Below the pieces are notes generated by a model. That model had not been told where the DNA came from. It did no database searches and saw nothing but the letters and a program-made list of their open reading frames with translations. A stretch of DNA of 64,000 nucleotides from Grimontia indica (GTDB lineage Bacteria > Pseudomonadota > Gammaproteobacteria > Enterobacterales > Vibrionaceae), in contig NZ_ANFM02000006.1 of the NCBI RefSeq assembly GCF_000333895.2, positions 62,001 to 126,000 on the forward strand, in the 5' to 3' direction. The position numbers and the translations under genes were made by a program. Below are positions 34,895 to 43,700 of this stretch, one piece after another (position 1 is the stretch's first letter; the number at the start of each line of letters is the position of its first letter).

Positions 34895-35244
34895 GAAAGC
34901 GCTTATATCATCGTGGATACAACATCGAGCTGGCTGATGAAAAGACACAACAATACAGTGCCCGTTTAGGTGGTAAGCGTGTGACCGGTACTTTGCTGGG
35001 TGTTAAACAGTCTATTGATTGGTGGTGTGAAACCAACGTTGTTTGTATGCCGGATGAATTCGAAAAACAAGAATTCAATGCGCCTAAAGAGAAGAAGACG
35101 GAAGAGTACAAAGGCATTCAAATCATGATTGACAGCCCAGAAGATGAAAAGGGCTGGTACATGATGGTCAGGGGAAAACTCTTGAAAGGGTCTCTTCCTG
35201 CGTTGAAAAATTTTATCGACAAAAAGCTCGTTACCAAGACTTAA
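34891..35244 (+). CDS. Small protein, first of two tandem paralogues (DUF3319-like)
   Basis: Protein of 117 residues that I recall as belonging to a Vibrionaceae-restricted family (DUF3319, from memory). It is built of two related units: residues about 5-46 (YHRGYNIEL...GGKRVTGTLLGVKQSIDWW) and about 71-113 (YKGIQIMID...RGKLLKGSLPALKNFIDKK). Both have a Tyr/Gly start, a basic glycine turn, a KG or TG-L motif and an I-D ending. The function is unknown; the protein is basic and could bind nucleic acid. It has a close paralogue 195 bases downstream. GAGGAGAGAG precedes the ATG. Confidence 0.8.
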   Translation: MRKRLYHRGYNIELADEKTQQYSARLGGKRVTGTLLGVKQSIDWWCETNVVCMPDEFEKQEFNAPKEKKTEEYKGIQIMIDSPEDEKGWYMMVRGKLLKGSLPALKNFIDKKLVTKT

Positions 35245-35438
35245 TGCTTTTGTTGCCAACCATTTATCGAATCGTGTTTAAGACGATAAATCTTAGGCAG
35301 ATATCACGTTAATTGTCGAACTATCCATTCTTTTTCATTAAAATCGCCCCGATAACAAATTTATACTCAATTTTCTTCTAACTGCCTGATCCTTGGCGGT
35401 TAAGTCAATGGGTAAGCAATCCATAGAACAGGTAGCGA

Positions 35439-35777
35439 ATGAAAAAGCGATATTCTCATCGTGGTCATACTATTGAATGTAAGGACGATGTTTATACGTC
35501 AATTGTCGCAGGAAGAACGGTATCCGGAACGATGCTGGGCGTAAAACAGTGCATTGACTGGTGGTGCGACACGAGGATTTTCCGAAAACCCTCTGAATTT
35601 GGGCGACAGACTTTTCGCTCTGCTCAGGGGCCTTCAACGGAAATGTACAAAGGCATTCAGATTATGAGTGACGATAAACAACCAGGGCTTTGGTACATAC
35701 TGGTTCGTGGGCAGCTTCTCAAAGGCCCTTTACCGAAGATTAAACAGTTTATCGACCAAAATGCGCTTTCACGCTAA
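35439..35777 (+). CDS. Small protein, second of two tandem paralogues (DUF3319-like)
   Basis: Protein of 112 residues similar to its neighbour along the whole length: KRYSHRGHTIECK, GRTVSGTMLGVKQCIDWWCDT and MYKGIQIMSD, RGQLLKGPLPKIKQFID repeat the pattern of the first. It also has the internal two-unit structure. The pair arose by tandem duplication. The gap of 195 bases between them carries an AT-rich stretch, and AGG is close to the start codon. The role is unknown; the genes lie between the recombinase-like gene and yciH. Confidence 0.8.
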   Translation: MKKRYSHRGHTIECKDDVYTSIVAGRTVSGTMLGVKQCIDWWCDTRIFRKPSEFGRQTFRSAQGPSTEMYKGIQIMSDDKQPGLWYILVRGQLLKGPLPKIKQFIDQNALSR

Positions 35778-35852
35778 TTCCGTCGTTAACGTATTCTGAT
35801 AGCGCCAGTTTTGATAGCATTGGCGCTATCAACAAGCGTCAAAGAGTGAAAT

Positions 35853-36179
35853 ATGAGAGACGATAACAGCCGCCTGGTGTATTCAACCGATTCCGGGCGT
35901 ATTAAGGAAGAAAAGCAGGCGCCAGTTCGTGAAAAAGGCGACGGTATCGTTCGGATTCAGCGTCAAACCAAAGGCCGCAAGGGCAAAGGGGTTTGTCTGG
36001 TGACGGGGTTGGAGATTGATGATGCCGCACTGAAATTGGTCGCCGCTGAGCTAAAGAAAGTTTGTGGTTGTGGCGGTGCCGTAAAAGATGGCGTGATTGA
36101 AATTCAAGGTGATAAGCGTGACCAAATCAAAGCGTATCTTGAGAAGAAAGGTCACACAGTCAAACTGGCTGGCGGTTAA
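35853..36179 (+). CDS. yciH: YciH, SUI1/eIF1-like protein
   Basis: Cytosolic protein of 108 residues with the SUI1/eIF1 domain, which in E. coli YciH influences start-codon selection fidelity in vitro and accompanies stress. The N-terminal about 30 residues are charged (DDNSRLVYSTDSGRI), then GDGIVRIQRQTKGRKGKGVCLVTGLEIDD, the core basic loop, and GCGGAVKDGVIEIQGDKRDQIKAYLEKKGHTVK. The gene is free-standing and followed by a bidirectional terminator shared with the symporter gene. Confidence 0.93.
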   Translation: MRDDNSRLVYSTDSGRIKEEKQAPVREKGDGIVRIQRQTKGRKGKGVCLVTGLEIDDAALKLVAAELKKVCGCGGAVKDGVIEIQGDKRDQIKAYLEKKGHTVKLAGG

Positions 36180-36200
36180 TTTTCCTTCCAGAAAGACATA

Positions 36201-36232
36201 AAAAAAGAGATGCCAAATGGCATCTCTTTTTT
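36201..36232. terminator. Bidirectional terminator between yciH and the alanine symporter
   Basis: A 14-bp stem (36201-36214 with 36219-36232) with a four-base loop, A run on the left and T run on the right, able to work on both strands. Confidence 0.9.
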
Positions 36233-36255
36233 GTTATGCAAGAGGGGTTGTTCGA

Positions 36256-37767
36256 TTAGCCTTTGTAGCGTTGGATAGCACCGCTTTCCAGACGCGCCAG
36301 GTAATCGTTCATGTCCGCTTTGATTTCTGGAACCAGACGGTACAGACCGACGATGTTAACCAGAGCCATTGCGAAGATCATTGCATCAGAGAAGTCGATA
36401 ACTGGACCCAGGTTCATCGATGCACCGATAACAACGAAGACGCAGAACATGACCTTGAAAATCATTTCAGCACGCTTGCTCTCGCCGAACAGGTAAGTCC
36501 AAGCTTTCAGGCCGTAGTAAGACCAAGAAATCATGGTAGAGAACGCAAACAATACTACTGCGATAGCCAGAATGTATGGGAACCATGAGATTGATGCTTC
36601 AAATGCTGCTGAAGTCAGTGCAACACCGCTCAGCTCCTGACCTTCATACAACTGGCCGGTAATGATAATAACCAGAGCAGTCATGGTACAGATAACAACG
36701 GTATCGATGAACGGTTCCAGCAGAGATACGAAACCTTCAGACATGTGTTCTTTGGTTTTTACTGCTGAGTGAGCGATTGCCGCAGAACCAACACCCGCTT
36801 CGTTCGAGAACGCGGCTCGTTTGAAGCCCTGAATCATGGCACCGATAACACCACCTGCGACACCTTCACCAGTGAATGCACCGTTGAAGATTGCGCCGAA
36901 TGCTGCACCTACTTGGTCGATGTGCATCAGGATGATAATCAGAGCTGCACCAACGTAAACAATCGCCATGAAAGGAACGACTTTCTCAGTCACTTTCGCG
37001 ATTGACTTGATACCACCGATGATTACTACACCAACGATAACCGCCATGATAAGACCAAACAACCAGCCTTTATCCGCGAAGAAAGACATGTCGCCACCGG
37101 TAACGCCAACAACTTGTTTGAACGCCTGGTTAGCCTGGAACATGTTACCGCCACCCAAAGCACCGCCGACCGCACAAACTGAGAATAAAACGGCGAGGGT
37201 ACGACCAAATGCTGGGTTACCTTTGTTAGCCAGACCTTTGCTCAGGTAGTACATAGGACCACCGGAAACAGAACCATCTGGGTTAGTGTTACGGTATTTT
37301 ACACCAAGCGCACACTCTACAAACTTGGTAGACATACCGAGCAGACCCGCAAGGATCATCCAGAAGGTTGCACCTGCACCACCGATAGAGATTGCCACAG
37401 CAACACCAGCGATGTTACCAAGACCAACCGTACCGGAGAGTGCTGTTGCAAGGGCCTGAAAGTGCGAGACCTCACCTGGCTCTTTAGGGTCTGTGTAGTC
37501 ACCTTTAACAAGGCGGATTGCATGGGTGAATCCACGAACGTTAATAAAGCCCAGATACAGCGTAAAGATGACAGCGGCAACAACCAGCCACATTACGATC
37601 CATGGCGCTTCAGCATCTAGAAAGGGGAGTGGAACAGAGGAGAAGATCATACCCACGAATGGGTTTACAATTGGAGCGACTATTTCATTGATTGCTTCAT
37701 CGATCCCTGCCGCAGAGGCTGAGCTCGCAAACAACGAAAGTCCAGCAGTCGTCATTATACGTTTCAT
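36256..37767 (-). CDS. Sodium:alanine/glycine symporter (AGCS family)
   Basis: Inner-membrane Na+-coupled symporter for alanine or glycine, 503 residues from the ATG at 37767. It has about ten membrane segments, with the family motifs [57 protein letters not shown], and [25 protein letters not shown] short cleavable-like N-terminus ([19 protein letters not shown]) is present. AAGGA lies seven bases before the start, which decides against the longer frame opening at 37932. The gene is monocistronic and convergent with yciH. The large upstream gap holds its promoter. Confidence 0.92.
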   Translation of the reverse strand: MKRIMTTAGLSLFASSASAAGIDEAINEIVAPIVNPFVGMIFSSVPLPFLDAEAPWIVMWLVVAAVIFTLYLGFINVRGFTHAIRLVKGDYTDPKEPGEVSHFQALATALSGTVGLGNIAGVAVAISIGGAGATFWMILAGLLGMSTKFVECALGVKYRNTNPDGSVSGGPMYYLSKGLANKGNPAFGRTLAVLFSVCAVGGALGGGNMFQANQAFKQVVGVTGGDMSFFADKGWLFGLIMAVIVGVVIIGGIKSIAKVTEKVVPFMAIVYVGAALIIILMHIDQVGAAFGAIFNGAFTGEGVAGGVIGAMIQGFKRAAFSNEAGVGSAAIAHSAVKTKEHMSEGFVSLLEPFIDTVVICTMTALVIIITGQLYEGQELSGVALTSAAFEASISWFPYILAIAVVLFAFSTMISWSYYGLKAWTYLFGESKRAEMIFKVMFCVFVVIGASMNLGPVIDFSDAMIFAMALVNIVGLYRLVPEIKADMNDYLARLESGAIQRYKG

Positions 37768-38442
37768 TACCGAGTCCTTTTCTTTTTTATATAGCTTCAT
37801 ACTTACCGCAATATGCTGTGTTACATGATTGTTAACAAACATTGCGCTGCGGATTATTTCACGTATAAACATATTTGCAATATATTTCGACCCCTCGGTT
37901 TTGCATTTTTTATAACAAGATAAAGCGCTCACACTTTTCTAACTTCACTCCCCTTTGATAATTTATTCCGCGAATTTTGTTCGATAGAAAATAATGCCGA
38001 CAGGTGGTGTATAAATAACTGTGCAAATATAGTTTTTGCTTTCTTTAATTCATTCAGATGCCTGCAAGCGCTTTCTCGTGGGGCATTCATTGCACCGCTG
38101 TAAAGCAAGCTGATAAAGGTTGTTGTTAACAGATGAATTTAAATAACTATTTCATCAATCCTTAAATATGGCATGTGAAGCAATATTGAGAACCAATTAA
38201 ATTGGTAAGAAATTAACACTGGAATTAGAAAAGTATTAAGCCGCAAATATTCTGGTCATTCTTATGTATGAAACAAACTAAATTCCTAGTAAATGTTTAT
38301 GCGAAGTAAAATAGGATGGTGAGATTGGATGGTTTTTAATCGTTCGAATCTGATAATTAGTGATGGTAATCACATTAAGAATATCTATCCGATTAAGTTG
38401 GTTTTTTAAGCATAATTAGTCATTTTATTATCCTATTCAGTC
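37768..38442. other. Long AT-rich intergenic region
   Basis: About 675 bases, strongly AT-rich, between the symporter and an unrecognised gene. It must contain the symporter promoter near its left end. I see no operator, RNA or other gene that I can support. Confidence 0.5.
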
Positions 38443-38982
38443 ATGCTGTGGTTAGCTAAGTTCACTGCTTCACCAACGCTGATCTTCCTGTCGATTGTCG
38501 TGGGTACGATAGCGTCTGATGTGGTGATGCAGAGACAATCCGAGTCGAGTCGGGTGCTTTTAACAAAGTACCTGGAAGTGCTGCCGTCTATTTCTTTGGA
38601 AATGGTTAAAGCACAAAGTGCACTGGAAGCATCTGATGGCACAGTACTCGTTCCCCAACAAGTGAATATGCTTGAAGATACGCTCGCCAAGTTGCTCACT
38701 AGCCAATACTCAACTTTCGAACAACGAAGACTCGCCATGAAAATTGAGATCCTTCGCGCCAGCCGAATGACCAGCGATGAGTATGAAAGAGAGCTTCACC
38801 GTATTGGTGATGATGGCTGTGAACCAAATACCCAATTAGTCAATCAAATTGCTAAGCTTGAACCACTGACACTTAGACCTCAGTATCAGGTTACCCTTTG
38901 TTATCTTAACAGTGATGGTACAACCATGATGTCCAGTGCTTCATCCTTAGACTTGAGCGCAAGTGAAGAGCTGGAGCCATAG
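38443..38982 (+). CDS. Unrecognised membrane-anchored protein
   Basis: Protein of 179 residues that I do not recognise. It starts with a hydrophobic segment (LAKFTASPTLIFLSIVVGTIASDVV), which would anchor it in the inner membrane with the rest in the periplasm or cytoplasm. The remainder is mainly helical, with a GCEPNTQLVNQ and VTLCYLNSDG segment that has two cysteines. No good ribosome site is seen at the ATG. The gene is convergent with the PLP-enzyme gene, 32 bases away. It could be real, because codon use looks normal and the frame is long, but support is moderate. Confidence 0.55.
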   Translation: MLWLAKFTASPTLIFLSIVVGTIASDVVMQRQSESSRVLLTKYLEVLPSISLEMVKAQSALEASDGTVLVPQQVNMLEDTLAKLLTSQYSTFEQRRLAMKIEILRASRMTSDEYERELHRIGDDGCEPNTQLVNQIAKLEPLTLRPQYQVTLCYLNSDGTTMMSSASSLDLSASEELEP

Positions 38983-39014
38983 CAGCCTGTCGTATTTGAC
39001 CATGCTGCCTATTC

Positions 39015-40826
39015 TCATTGAATCAATGTTGAGTAATTTGGAAGGTGCTCAACAAAGCGCTGCTGCACATCCAAATACGTTTTTCTATAGATATCATCAA
39101 TCTTATCTGCGGCTGGGAAGAGAGCCGAGAATCCCGGGTGCTTCAGGTCTATCGTCATTTCCGCCGCCCGCTGCATATGAGCAATAAAAACTCGCGGGTC
39201 TTCTAAACCCACTGCAATACGCAGTGTTGTCGGTTTGATACCTGCTTCATTCAGAGCTTCTTTGGAAAGTTCTGAATGTGTTGTCATCGCAGGGCACAAT
39301 GCAACTGTGTTGGTCTGTCCAAGGCTGACCTGCATACCAATGGCAGGTTCAAGCATGTCAAAGAATTGCTTAAATGCGGTTTGTTCAATGGCTTTGCGGT
39401 TAGCTTTGCCTTCCATGTCGATAGTGAATAAGGAAGCTGGTAATCCCAGGCGCATTTGAGATTGCATTAACGCATAGTTTGGGCTGTCAGGCAGAGCAGG
39501 GCATGACACGTTGATATCGGGGTGAAGTGCGAATATGCGCGCCAGAGACAGGGTGTTGATGGCTTTCTGCAGTACACGTAATTCAAACGTCTTCATCCCA
39601 TTAAGAACCTCAAATGCTTTGTCAGCATCGAGGAACGCGCCTTTGATGTAATAAACGTTCCAGAACAGAGTGTTATTCCAGTTAACTTCACGCTCCTTTC
39701 CACTTGGTGTCTTGCATGTGACGCTGTCACCTTTCGGGATAAACATATCCTCATTCCGGCCAATCACAACACCTGCTGTTGTGCTTCCAGAACCCGCCAA
39801 TTCCTTCGTGTATGAATGAATGACGAAGTCCGGACGTTCCATCGGATCACTTCTTTTTAACACAGGGTGGAGGAAGGGCGTGCCCACTGTGGTGTCCACC
39901 ATGATGGTCCAATCACGTTCATGGGCCGCTCGGCTGACGCCAGCAACATCGAGAACGAAACCGTGAGGGTTGCAAGGACTCTCGAGATACACATAGATCT
40001 TACGGCCAGCTTTTATTCTGTCCGCATATTTCTTTTCTGCTGCATCCATGGCTTTAGCGAAGGTCACTTCATCGTAGCCATCCACCCATTCTATCGCCAC
40101 GTCCAGATTAGAGGACTTGCGATACCAGTCTTGGAGTAGTTGGTAACTGCCGCCATAAATATTTCGCGAGGCCAGCACGATATCTTCGCGTCCAAGCAGG
40201 TGACTTAACAAACCATCAATTGCTGCCATCCCTGAGTTAAAGTTCCAAGCGAGATATTGGTCTGCCATGTCACCGGCTTCGATATCGACGATGTGATTCG
40301 CCAGCGCTATCGATGTTGGGTTCAGCAATCGGGAATAGATTTCGTGCAGGGGCTCCCTGCCATTAAAGGCATCTTCTACCCATTCAGTACAGGCAAATAA
40401 ATAAGTCGCAGTACGTGTGATTACAGGTGCTGCAGAAAAAATCGCCGCCACATTATCAAAAATAGGGTAAGCGCCTTTAGCAGCGAAATGCCCGTTTTTG
40501 GTTGCGATGGACTTGTAGGTTGCGCGCATTGGGTTCTGTAGGTTGTCGAGAATTTTTGCTAACTGAAAAGACAGAAACCGTTTAGCGTTAAACCATGCAA
40601 TACGATCGTTTCTGTCTAAATCATTCAGCCCATCCAACGTAATGGCCCAAAGATCGTGTGTATGATGATTCGCTGTGTATAAGGTGGTGGCAAGTGAGAC
40701 CAGCGCTTGACCGAAATCTGACTTCGTATCTATGCCGAAGTGTTTTGCCTGTTCGGTGGCTAGAGATGCCGCATCTTCCAGCTTTGTTGTATTCCGTAAA
40801 GGACTGAGTTGAGTGGCTTTATTCAT
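39015..40826 (-). CDS. PLP-dependent Cys/Met-metabolism-type enzyme with long N-terminal region
   Basis: PLP enzyme of 603 residues related to cystathionine gamma-synthase and methionine gamma-lyase, but those have about 400 residues. Residues 1-160 form an extra N-terminal region; the fold-type I core runs from about 160, with YSRLLNPT at 164-171, GGSYQLLQDWY near 225, the Asp of VDTTVG at 311 and the PLP lysine at Lys341 in HSYTKELAGSG. RIAVGLEDP near residue 550 is typical of the family. The reaction is not known; a thiol or amino-acid lyase is likely. A divergent Lrp-type regulator gene starts 160 bases away and is a likely controller. Confidence 0.85.
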   Translation of the reverse strand: MNKATQLSPLRNTTKLEDAASLATEQAKHFGIDTKSDFGQALVSLATTLYTANHHTHDLWAITLDGLNDLDRNDRIAWFNAKRFLSFQLAKILDNLQNPMRATYKSIATKNGHFAAKGAYPIFDNVAAIFSAAPVITRTATYLFACTEWVEDAFNGREPLHEIYSRLLNPTSIALANHIVDIEAGDMADQYLAWNFNSGMAAIDGLLSHLLGREDIVLASRNIYGGSYQLLQDWYRKSSNLDVAIEWVDGYDEVTFAKAMDAAEKKYADRIKAGRKIYVYLESPCNPHGFVLDVAGVSRAAHERDWTIMVDTTVGTPFLHPVLKRSDPMERPDFVIHSYTKELAGSGSTTAGVVIGRNEDMFIPKGDSVTCKTPSGKEREVNWNNTLFWNVYYIKGAFLDADKAFEVLNGMKTFELRVLQKAINTLSLARIFALHPDINVSCPALPDSPNYALMQSQMRLGLPASLFTIDMEGKANRKAIEQTAFKQFFDMLEPAIGMQVSLGQTNTVALCPAMTTHSELSKEALNEAGIKPTTLRIAVGLEDPRVFIAHMQRAAEMTIDLKHPGFSALFPAADKIDDIYRKTYLDVQQRFVEHLPNYSTLIQ

Positions 40827-40986
40827 CGCTAATTCCCTTAACTAATGGTCGTTCTGGTATATAAGGATCACATTAGCCAAAGCAGCGATAAGGATGATTG
40901 CGAAATACCCCCTATAATTGTTAAAAAATGGCAGATCCTGCCAATACTAGAGTTTTTAGCGCTAGTTATGGAGGTTATAACAGGGT

Positions 40987-41451
40987 ATGGAGCATAATCT
41001 TGACAGCATCGACAAGAAGATTTTGGACGAACTCCAGAGAGAAGGGCGCCTGACCAACCAAGAGCTATCAGACCGTGTTTCTTTGTCTCCATCACCTTGT
41101 TTACGCCGTGTTAGGACACTGGAGAAAAAAGGGATCATTACTGGCTATCATGCCCATATTGATCAAGAAAAATGTGGGCTACCCATTAATGTCTTTGTAT
41201 TGGTTAAACTCGAAAAACCGACCGAAGATAATATGATCAAATTTGAGTCGTTGATCGAACAAATGGATGAGGTATTGGAGTGCTTTCTGATGACAGGCAC
41301 TCACGACTACCTACTTCATGTTGTCAGTGAATCACTCAAAACATATGAGCGGTTTATTCGCAGAGAGTTGACCCGTCTTCCCAATATTGCAGCCATTGAA
41401 TCCAGTTTTGCTTTCGGGCAGGTCAAAAAGCGTTCCCGTTTACCCATCTAA
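40987..41451 (+). CDS. Lrp/AsnC-family regulator
   Basis: Transcription factor of 154 residues. The N-terminal HTH (LDSIDKKILDELQREGRLTNQELSDRVSLSPSPCLRRVRTLEKKGIITGYHAHID) is typical Lrp/AsnC, and the C-terminal RAM domain has FVLVKLEK, CFLMTGTHDYLLHVV and TRLPNIAAIESSFAFGQVK, which form the ligand-binding octamer core. It is divergent from the long PLP enzyme, so it probably regulates that gene in response to an amino acid. The ATG has an AGG-containing leader. The last 12 bases overlap the convergent LysR gene. Confidence 0.9.
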   Translation: MEHNLDSIDKKILDELQREGRLTNQELSDRVSLSPSPCLRRVRTLEKKGIITGYHAHIDQEKCGLPINVFVLVKLEKPTEDNMIKFESLIEQMDEVLECFLMTGTHDYLLHVVSESLKTYERFIRRELTRLPNIAAIESSFAFGQVKKRSRLPI

Positions 41452-42339
41452 CTGTTGTCGTTTTAATTCCTTTTTGAACAAATCGAGAAGGGCTTTAGCT
41501 CCTTGTGTCAGACGCCTTCCTGGCCAGCTGGCAAAAATATAGATATCAGGCATGACAACATGATCAATTTTCTCTAATCGGCCTTTTTCCAGATAGGGTT
41601 TTGTGGGAAGGCCAGTGAATAGAGTGGCTCCTAGTCCGTCATATGCCATTTGCTGTGCGGCTATGGCATTGTCAGCCGCTGCAACCGATTTTAGCTTAAG
41701 CATCGTGTCCGTGCTTCTTAGCTTCATCTCTTTAGTTTCCGGCAAACGAAGCAAGCGAATAAAAGGAGCGCCTTCTGGATACATACCGTCGTGGATGTTC
41801 TGAATGATCTCAGGAGAAGCAGCCAGGAAAGGACGAGTTTTCATGATCACATCTTCATGACTTTCTGCTTGGCCTTGAAGTTTGCCCACACGAATAGCCA
41901 AATCGATGTCTGCTTCAGACATATCCATTACCTGATCAGAAGCAAACAATTTCACTTCCACATTCGGGTATTGCTTATTGAAGCTTGATATAACACTCGG
42001 CATCAGGTGGGTGCCAATATCGACGGGCGTGGTAATAGACAACACCGAAGGAATGGCGTCTGGATCGATATCCTCGCTCACAGTGTCGAGTAAGGTGTAA
42101 ACCAAGTGGTGATAGCGTTCATAAGCACGTTGACCAGCATTAGTGAGTTTCATTTGTCTGCTTTCGCGGTGGAACAGCTGAACATTCCAAATCTCTTCTA
42201 AATATTTGAGAGATTCACTAATCCTTGACGGCGCAATTCCCAACGCTTCTCCAGCATGCGTGACAGATTGGTTCGACACGACTGCTAAAAAGTGGGAGAT
42301 GGGCTTTATCATTGACAGAGATTTCTTAAAAGACGTCAT
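41440..42339 (-). CDS. LysR-family regulator
   Basis: Transcription factor of 299 residues. The N-terminal HTH reads ISHFLAVVSNQSVTHAGEALGIAPSRISESLKYLEEIWNVQLFHRESRQMKLTNAGQRAYER, typical of LysR proteins of the group with an early second Met (MIKPIS). The effector domain follows with no feature that names the ligand. AGGTGA lies just before the ATG at 42339. It has no obvious target next to it; the neighbour is an Lrp gene in convergence and, beyond the gap, a toxin-antitoxin pair. A start at residue 10 is also possible. Confidence 0.85.
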   Translation of the reverse strand: MTSFKKSLSMIKPISHFLAVVSNQSVTHAGEALGIAPSRISESLKYLEEIWNVQLFHRESRQMKLTNAGQRAYERYHHLVYTLLDTVSEDIDPDAIPSVLSITTPVDIGTHLMPSVISSFNKQYPNVEVKLFASDQVMDMSEADIDLAIRVGKLQGQAESHEDVIMKTRPFLAASPEIIQNIHDGMYPEGAPFIRLLRLPETKEMKLRSTDTMLKLKSVAAADNAIAAQQMAYDGLGATLFTGLPTKPYLEKGRLEKIDHVVMPDIYIFASWPGRRLTQGAKALLDLFKKELKRQQLDG

Positions 42340-42693
42340 GCTTCACCTAACTTTCCAGAATCCGTAATGATTTATACAAATATCACTGTTTACGATGTCA
42401 ACTTGAGTGAGCACACTATAAGCGCAATGTGAATATGCCTTGTATTAATTGTGGTTATTATATATTCCCGCAGCAATGTTAAGGTTAGTTCAATGCAACT
42501 GCATAACTCCGCTACATAGCTACCCCTCTTGCTCATGTAGCTAATCAAATAAGTACCTTTTTTTGCCAATTTGCGGCTTATAAAATGTAAGCCGCACTCT
42601 TTTTCAAGCAAGCGCTTGCACAGAAAAATATACTTAAATTCAATTACCTTAGGCTGTCGTCTTTTGGACTCCATATATTCTTTTGCCTTTCTC
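42340..42693. other. AT-rich gap upstream of the Xre/RES module
   Basis: About 350 bases between divergent genes. A minus-strand frame at 42390-42674 has no recognisable protein and no ribosome site. The LysR promoter should lie at the left. Nothing else is seen. Confidence 0.45.
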
Positions 42694-42730
42694 TACGACA
42701 AGTGGCGCTTTACAATACGACAAATGGCGC
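42694..42730 (+). promoter_or_regulatory. Direct repeat operator upstream of the Xre/RES pair
   Basis: Two 15-base copies, TACGACAAGTGGCGC (42694-42708) and TACGACAAATGGCGC (42716-42730), differ at one base and are 22 bases apart, two helical turns. They sit 34 bases before the antitoxin start and overlap a region with a -10-like CATAAT at about 42732. This is the expected position for autorepression by the antitoxin complex. Confidence 0.6.
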
Positions 42731-42763
42731 ACATAATTTAACCAAAGCTTATGGGAGGTTGGT

Positions 42764-43186
42764 ATGTACGCAGAGCAGTTAATGTCGCTTGGTATCGTAA
42801 AAGAGGGCCAAGTCATCAATCAGGATATGGAACTGGATATCATCCGCCACGGACTGAAAGTTAAACATGCGCGCAAGGTCATGAAAGAAATGGCCATGAG
42901 CAGTGGCGAGTGGGTCACTTTGATTGGCCTAAGCCCAAGAAGCCTCCAGCGTAAAAGCGATTCAGACCTTTTGACACCTTCGCAATCAGAAAAGACACTC
43001 GCTATTCGTCGTGTTGTTGATCTGGCCGTCGAATATTACGAAGACCGTGCAACAGCGCTGGATTGGCTGAAAACACCACAAGTAGCTTTTGGTGGGAAAG
43101 CCGCTGTTGATTATCTGGATACCAACACCGGCATTCAATATGTAGAAAACGTGCTTAACCGCCTGATGCATGGCATGACCGCTTAA
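42764..43186 (+). CDS. Xre/MbcA/ParS-type antitoxin
   Basis: Antitoxin of 140 residues of the Xre/MbcA/ParS (DUF2384) group, which pairs with RES toxins. It has an N-terminal HTH-like region (LDIIRHGLKVKHARKVMKEMAMSSGEWVTLIGLSPRSLQRKSDSDLLTPSQSEKTLAI) and the C-terminal DUF2384 domain DWLKTPQVAFGGKAAVDYLDTNTGIQYVENVLNRLMHG. It neutralises the RES toxin and should repress the operon through the repeats upstream. GGGAGG lies before the ATG. Its stop overlaps the toxin start by one base, the usual coupling. Confidence 0.92.
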   Translation: MYAEQLMSLGIVKEGQVINQDMELDIIRHGLKVKHARKVMKEMAMSSGEWVTLIGLSPRSLQRKSDSDLLTPSQSEKTLAIRRVVDLAVEYYEDRATALDWLKTPQVAFGGKAAVDYLDTNTGIQYVENVLNRLMHGMTA

Positions 43187-43647
43187 TGGAAGTATTTCGA
43201 CTCTCCGTAAAGCGGTTTGCCGATCTCAGTGGGATGGGGGGTATGTTTGGATCTGGCCGTTGGCATCAGAAAGGCCAACCCATTCTCTACACTGCAGGCT
43301 CACGCTCTCTGGCTGCGCTTGAACGCTTTGTTCATGAAAGCCCAGTTCAAATGCCTCCTTTAGTTATGATGACCATCTACATACCAGACGATCTACCAAT
43401 CAAACGAGTCTCAGAGCAAGAACTCCCAAATGGTTGGGACGCTGTGCCAGATGCCGATACGTCACGTAACTACGGAACCGCCTGGCTTCGAGAAATGACG
43501 ACACCAATCATTCAGTTACCATCAGCGATCATCGCCAGCGAATACAACTTCCTGATCAATCCCGCGCATCCTGCCAGTCACAAAGTCAAAATCATCGACC
43601 AACGTGATTTCTATTACGACAGTCGTCTGAAGCGAATGATGCGTTAG
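43186..43647 (+). CDS. RES-domain toxin
   Basis: Toxin of 153 residues with the RES domain, named after conserved Arg, Glu and Ser. Visible are Arg25 in GSGRW, Tyr35 in ILYTAG, Glu46 in ALERFVH and Ser113 in LPSAIIASEYNFLINP. RES toxins degrade or use NAD+ (some act as ADP-ribosyltransferases) and stop growth when the antitoxin is lost. It lies directly after the antitoxin gene with overlapping codons. A hairpin with AT-rich tail follows. Being a mobile module, it marks an accessory region. Confidence 0.92.
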   Translation: MEVFRLSVKRFADLSGMGGMFGSGRWHQKGQPILYTAGSRSLAALERFVHESPVQMPPLVMMTIYIPDDLPIKRVSEQELPNGWDAVPDADTSRNYGTAWLREMTTPIIQLPSAIIASEYNFLINPAHPASHKVKIIDQRDFYYDSRLKRMMR

Positions 43648-43665
43648 GAAAGTCATTCCAAACAA

Positions 43666-43700
43666 AAGCGCTGATGACGCAGCAACGGTCAGCGCTTCTT
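43666..43700 (+). terminator. Terminator of the RES toxin gene
   Basis: Nine-bp stem (43666-43674 with 43689-43697) around a 14-base loop, followed by a weak T-rich tail. Confidence 0.55.

Noticed and set aside
33664-35244. Prophage or genomic island starting at the recombinase-like gene
   Set aside because: No phage structural, repressor or tail gene, no tRNA or attachment duplications seen; flanking genes (ddl, yciH) are housekeeping.
36217-36588. Plus-strand frame over the symporter gene
   Set aside because: Shadow of the well-conserved alanine symporter on the minus strand.
42390-42674. Minus-strand frame of 94 codons in the gap upstream of the toxin-antitoxin genes
   Set aside because: No ribosome site and no similarity to any known family; AT-rich.
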